DNA of 64,000 nt from Deinococcus aerophilus. Its GTDB lineage: Bacteria > Deinococcota > Deinococci > Deinococcales > Deinococcaceae. Both the position numbers and the translations under genes were made by a program. The notes below the pieces were generated by a model that ran no database searches, was not told where the DNA came from, and saw only the letters and a list, made by a program, of their open reading frames with translations. Below, one piece after another: positions 62,097-64,000 of the stretch. Position 1 is the first letter of the stretch; every line of letters begins with the position of its first letter. The stretch spans positions 26,781-90,780 of the forward strand of contig NZ_BMOM01000012.1 in the NCBI RefSeq assembly GCF_014647075.1, in the 5' to 3' direction.

Positions 62097-63032
62097 ATGC
62101 CCCGTCGCCTGCTGCCCCTGTTGACCGACCGGCCCCAGTCCGGTGATGTCCTGGGCGCCCGGCTGGGTGTGAACCGTGTGACGGTCCGCACGCTGGCACA
62201 CGCGCTGATCGAGGAGGGCGTGCCGCTGAGTGTCTCCCGCGCCGGGTATGCCCTGGAGCCGGGCACGCCCGCGCCGGGGATGGTCCGCCGGGACGGCGAG
62301 CTGGGGCGGGCCCTGCGGTACCGGGGCACCGTGGGCAGCACCCAGGATGAGGCCCGCGCCTGGGCCGACGATCCGCAGGACCCGGCCCCGCACGGAGCCG
62401 TGGTGGTCGCCGAGCGACAGACCGGCGGGCGGGGGCGGCGCGGGCGGGCGTGGACCACGGCTTCCGGCAGCCTGGTCTTCAGCGTGCTGCTGCGGGGCCC
62501 CGGTGAAACGGGCGGGCTCAGCCTGACCGAACTGGCCCTGTTGCCGCTCGCCGCCGGGGTGGCCGTACACGCCGCCTGCGGGGTGGGCGGCCTGAAGTGG
62601 CCCAACGACCTGCTCAGCGCCGACGGGCGCAAGCTGGCGGGCATCCTGCTGGAGGCCGACCTGCGCGGCGAGGAGGCCCGGCGCGCGGTGCTGGGCATCG
62701 GCCTGAATGTGACGGCAGCTCCGGCGGGAGCGGCCCACCTCGCCGAATTCCGGCCCGAGGTGACGCGGGCGGGGGTGCTGGAAGCCCTGCTGCCACAGCT
62801 GGAGCGCTGGCTGCGGGCCTCACCCGCCGAGATTCTGGCCGGCTGGGAAGCCGCGAATGTCACCCTGGGGCGCACCGTGCGGGTGCAGACCCCACGTGGG
62901 GTGCTGGAGGGCATGGCCGGGCGGCTTGACGCGCACGGCAGCCTGATCGTCCAGACCCCGGACGGGCCGCACACGGTCAGCGCCGGGGACGTGGAACTGG
63001 TGGGCCGCCTCACGGAAGGCCCCGCGCCGTAG
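62097..63032 (+). CDS. birA: biotin-[acetyl-CoA carboxylase] ligase / biotin repressor
   Basis: A 311-residue bifunctional BirA. An N-terminal winged helix (about 1-60, DVLGARLGVNRVTVRTLAHAL) suggests transcriptional control, the central domain has the biotinoyl-AMP loop GGRGRRGRAW and the WPNDLL motif, and a small SH3-like C-terminal domain follows. It biotinylates carboxylases and may regulate biotin genes, including bioY directly downstream. TAGAAC lies 8 nt before the ATG. Confidence 0.93.
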   Translation: MPRRLLPLLTDRPQSGDVLGARLGVNRVTVRTLAHALIEEGVPLSVSRAGYALEPGTPAPGMVRRDGELGRALRYRGTVGSTQDEARAWADDPQDPAPHGAVVVAERQTGGRGRRGRAWTTASGSLVFSVLLRGPGETGGLSLTELALLPLAAGVAVHAACGVGGLKWPNDLLSADGRKLAGILLEADLRGEEARRAVLGIGLNVTAAPAGAAHLAEFRPEVTRAGVLEALLPQLERWLRASPAEILAGWEAANVTLGRTVRVQTPRGVLEGMAGRLDAHGSLIVQTPDGPHTVSAGDVELVGRLTEGPAP

Positions 63033-63090
63033 GTGCCTGGCCCCCGCCGTTTGCCTCCCCTTTTTTCGCCCCCCACAAGGAGAAGACCCC

Positions 63091-63669
63091 ATGACCCAAG
63101 CTGCCCACCCCACCCTGGCCCGTACCCTCGCTCCCGCCTCCGGCCTGACCCGTGACCTGCTGCTGATCGCCGGCGGCGCGGCCCTGATCGGCCTGCTCGC
63201 CCAGGCCGAGGTGCCCCTCAAACCCGTGCCGGTCACGCTGCAGACTCTGGGCGTGCTGCTCGTCGGCGCGGCGCTGGGCTGGAAACGCGCCTTCGCGGCG
63301 CTCGCGCTGTACCTCGCCGCCGGGGCCGCCGGACTGCCGGTGTTCGCGGGCGGCAGCGCCAGCCTCGCCAAGTTCGCCGGTCCCACCGGGGGCTACCTGC
63401 TGTCGTACCCGTTTGCCGCCGCGCTGGTGGGCTTTCTGGTGCAGCGCTTTGGCCTGGACCGCCGCGTGTCCGGCACGGCCCTGGCGATGCTGGCGGGCAG
63501 CGCCGTGATCTACGCCCTGGGCCTGTCGTGGCTGAGTCTGGTCACCGGTCTTAAGGGGCAGGCGCTGCTGACGGCCGGCCTGACGCCCTTCCTGCTGGGA
63601 GACGCCCTGAAGCTGGGGCTGGCTGCGCTGCTGCTGCCGGGCGTATGGGCGTGGGTGCGCCGCCGCTGA
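63091..63669 (+). CDS. bioY: biotin transporter BioY
   Basis: A 192-residue ECF-type biotin S-component with six helices. Typical motifs: VPLKPVPVTLQTLGVLLVGAALG, AGLPVFAGGSA, GPTGGYLLSYPFAA. No EcfA/T genes are adjacent, so it may use shared energising modules or act alone. A terminator follows. AAGGAG lies 8-13 nt before the ATG. Confidence 0.93.
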   Translation: MTQAAHPTLARTLAPASGLTRDLLLIAGGAALIGLLAQAEVPLKPVPVTLQTLGVLLVGAALGWKRAFAALALYLAAGAAGLPVFAGGSASLAKFAGPTGGYLLSYPFAAALVGFLVQRFGLDRRVSGTALAMLAGSAVIYALGLSWLSLVTGLKGQALLTAGLTPFLLGDALKLGLAALLLPGVWAWVRRR

Positions 63670-63688
63670 CCCCCAGTCGTCTGCGCCG

Positions 63689-63720
63689 CTGGCCCCCACC
63701 TTCACTCGGGTGGGGGCCAG
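63689..63720 (+). terminator. intrinsic hairpin terminator of bioY
   Basis: A 12-bp perfect stem (63689-63700 with 63709-63720), 8-nt loop, followed by CTCTTGC. Starts 20 nt after the bioY stop. Confidence 0.75.
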
Positions 63721-64000
63721 CTCTTGCAGACGGGTTGTCGATGCCCCCGGTTCTTGAAGCCCCGTCCGGAAGTGGCCTCAGTGTGGCCTGCAGGCGCGGC
63801 CGGACACATCCGCCGAAAGGGGGAGGGCCAGGGTAGGCCGGATGGCGCAGACGGTGGGGCTCCAGCGGCTGGCCCCGCTGCACGTCAAGACCGGGCCCCT
63901 AGAAAAAGTCCCCCGCCGCCTGGCGGCCTGACAGATTTTATGAGATTGGACGGAAAACGAGTTGCCAGCCGACCTCAAGGGTGGTTTGAGGAGGGGCGTG
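63721..64000. other. end of window, no assigned gene
   Basis: The 280 bp to the right edge contain short open frames but none with a convincing start or family. A small GCCGCC/GGCGGC inverted repeat and an AT-richer stretch around 63930-63960 (GACAGATTTTATGAG) may be promoter DNA for a gene beyond the window. Confidence 0.4.

Noticed and set aside
63551..63883. Minus-strand open frame over the end of bioY and its terminator
   Set aside because: Would run through a clear hairpin and the bioY coding strand, with Pro/Arg/Gly-rich nonsense composition.

Overview
The window is high-GC bacterial chromosome and almost certainly comes from a Deinococcus. The clearest marker is ddrB (42417-42959), the Deinococcus-specific single-strand DNA-binding/annealing protein, with a 17-bp radiation/desiccation response motif just upstream. 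Other support: a Dps with a long Lys/Ala-rich N-terminal arm, a menaquinone methyltransferase, a csaB cell-wall pyruvylation gene, and about thirty genes whose start codon lies only 5-7 nt after a TANNNT -10 hexamer. That last arrangement is the leaderless-mRNA signature known from Deinococcus. Genes are dense, on both strands, in short operons. I see no insertion sequence, CRISPR array, rRNA operon or integrated prophage; one small protein (43043-43375) resembles a phage-associated family.

Region 1-10 kb: the end of a cell-wall amidase, an alkyltransferase-like DNA repair protein with Trp in place of the catalytic Cys, a membrane-anchored cytochrome c, two methyltransferases (one is menG), kbl, a GNAT acetyltransferase, lpdA, hemW, an AEC transporter, and tRNA-Pro(GGG) with a good promoter and terminator. 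Region 10-25 kb: an MMPL transporter, DedA, a HAD phosphatase, DUF4385, dps, a metallo-beta-lactamase-fold hydrolase, a threonine dehydratase-like enzyme, an aldo/keto reductase, a TPR-GGDEF protein, an ABC-2 exporter pair and a Mn-type ABC importer (mntABC) whose leaderless promoter carries a DtxR/MntR-like palindrome.

Region 25-36 kb: homologues of carbon monoxide dehydrogenase accessory genes (coxD, coxE, coxG and a mocA-like gene) with no structural coxMSL genes in view. Among them is a 13-codon leaderless ORF that overlaps its downstream gene by ATGA. A TrmA-family RNA methyltransferase without Fe-S cysteines, a Cof-type phosphatase, acpS and a one-polypeptide MntA-HepT (MNT-HEPN) fusion follow.

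Region 36-47 kb: the phenylacetyl-CoA epoxidase genes paaABCD behind a PaaR-type operator (PaaB has a duplicated domain, and no paaE follows), then map, galE, an M20 peptidase, ddrB, a PAS-GGDEF-EAL protein and a hotdog thioesterase. Region 46-58 kb: csaB with a DUF5693 membrane protein, udk, a Leu/Val dehydrogenase homologue lacking the catalytic lysine, an E3-binding-domain protein that looks like a degenerate dihydrolipoamide acyltransferase, a pyridoxal kinase, a glycine-rich stress-type protein and a response regulator. A dienoyl-CoA isomerase plus 2,4-dienoyl-CoA reductase pair for unsaturated fatty acid oxidation comes next. Region 57-64 kb: nadV, a glycosyltransferase, hisA, a Fur/PerR regulator, and birA followed by bioY (biotin ligase/regulator and biotin importer).

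No large undescribed multigene system stands out. The best leads are the MNT-HEPN fusion, the orphan cox accessory set with its tiny leaderless upstream ORF, the pseudo-E2 protein, and the lysine-less amino acid dehydrogenase.
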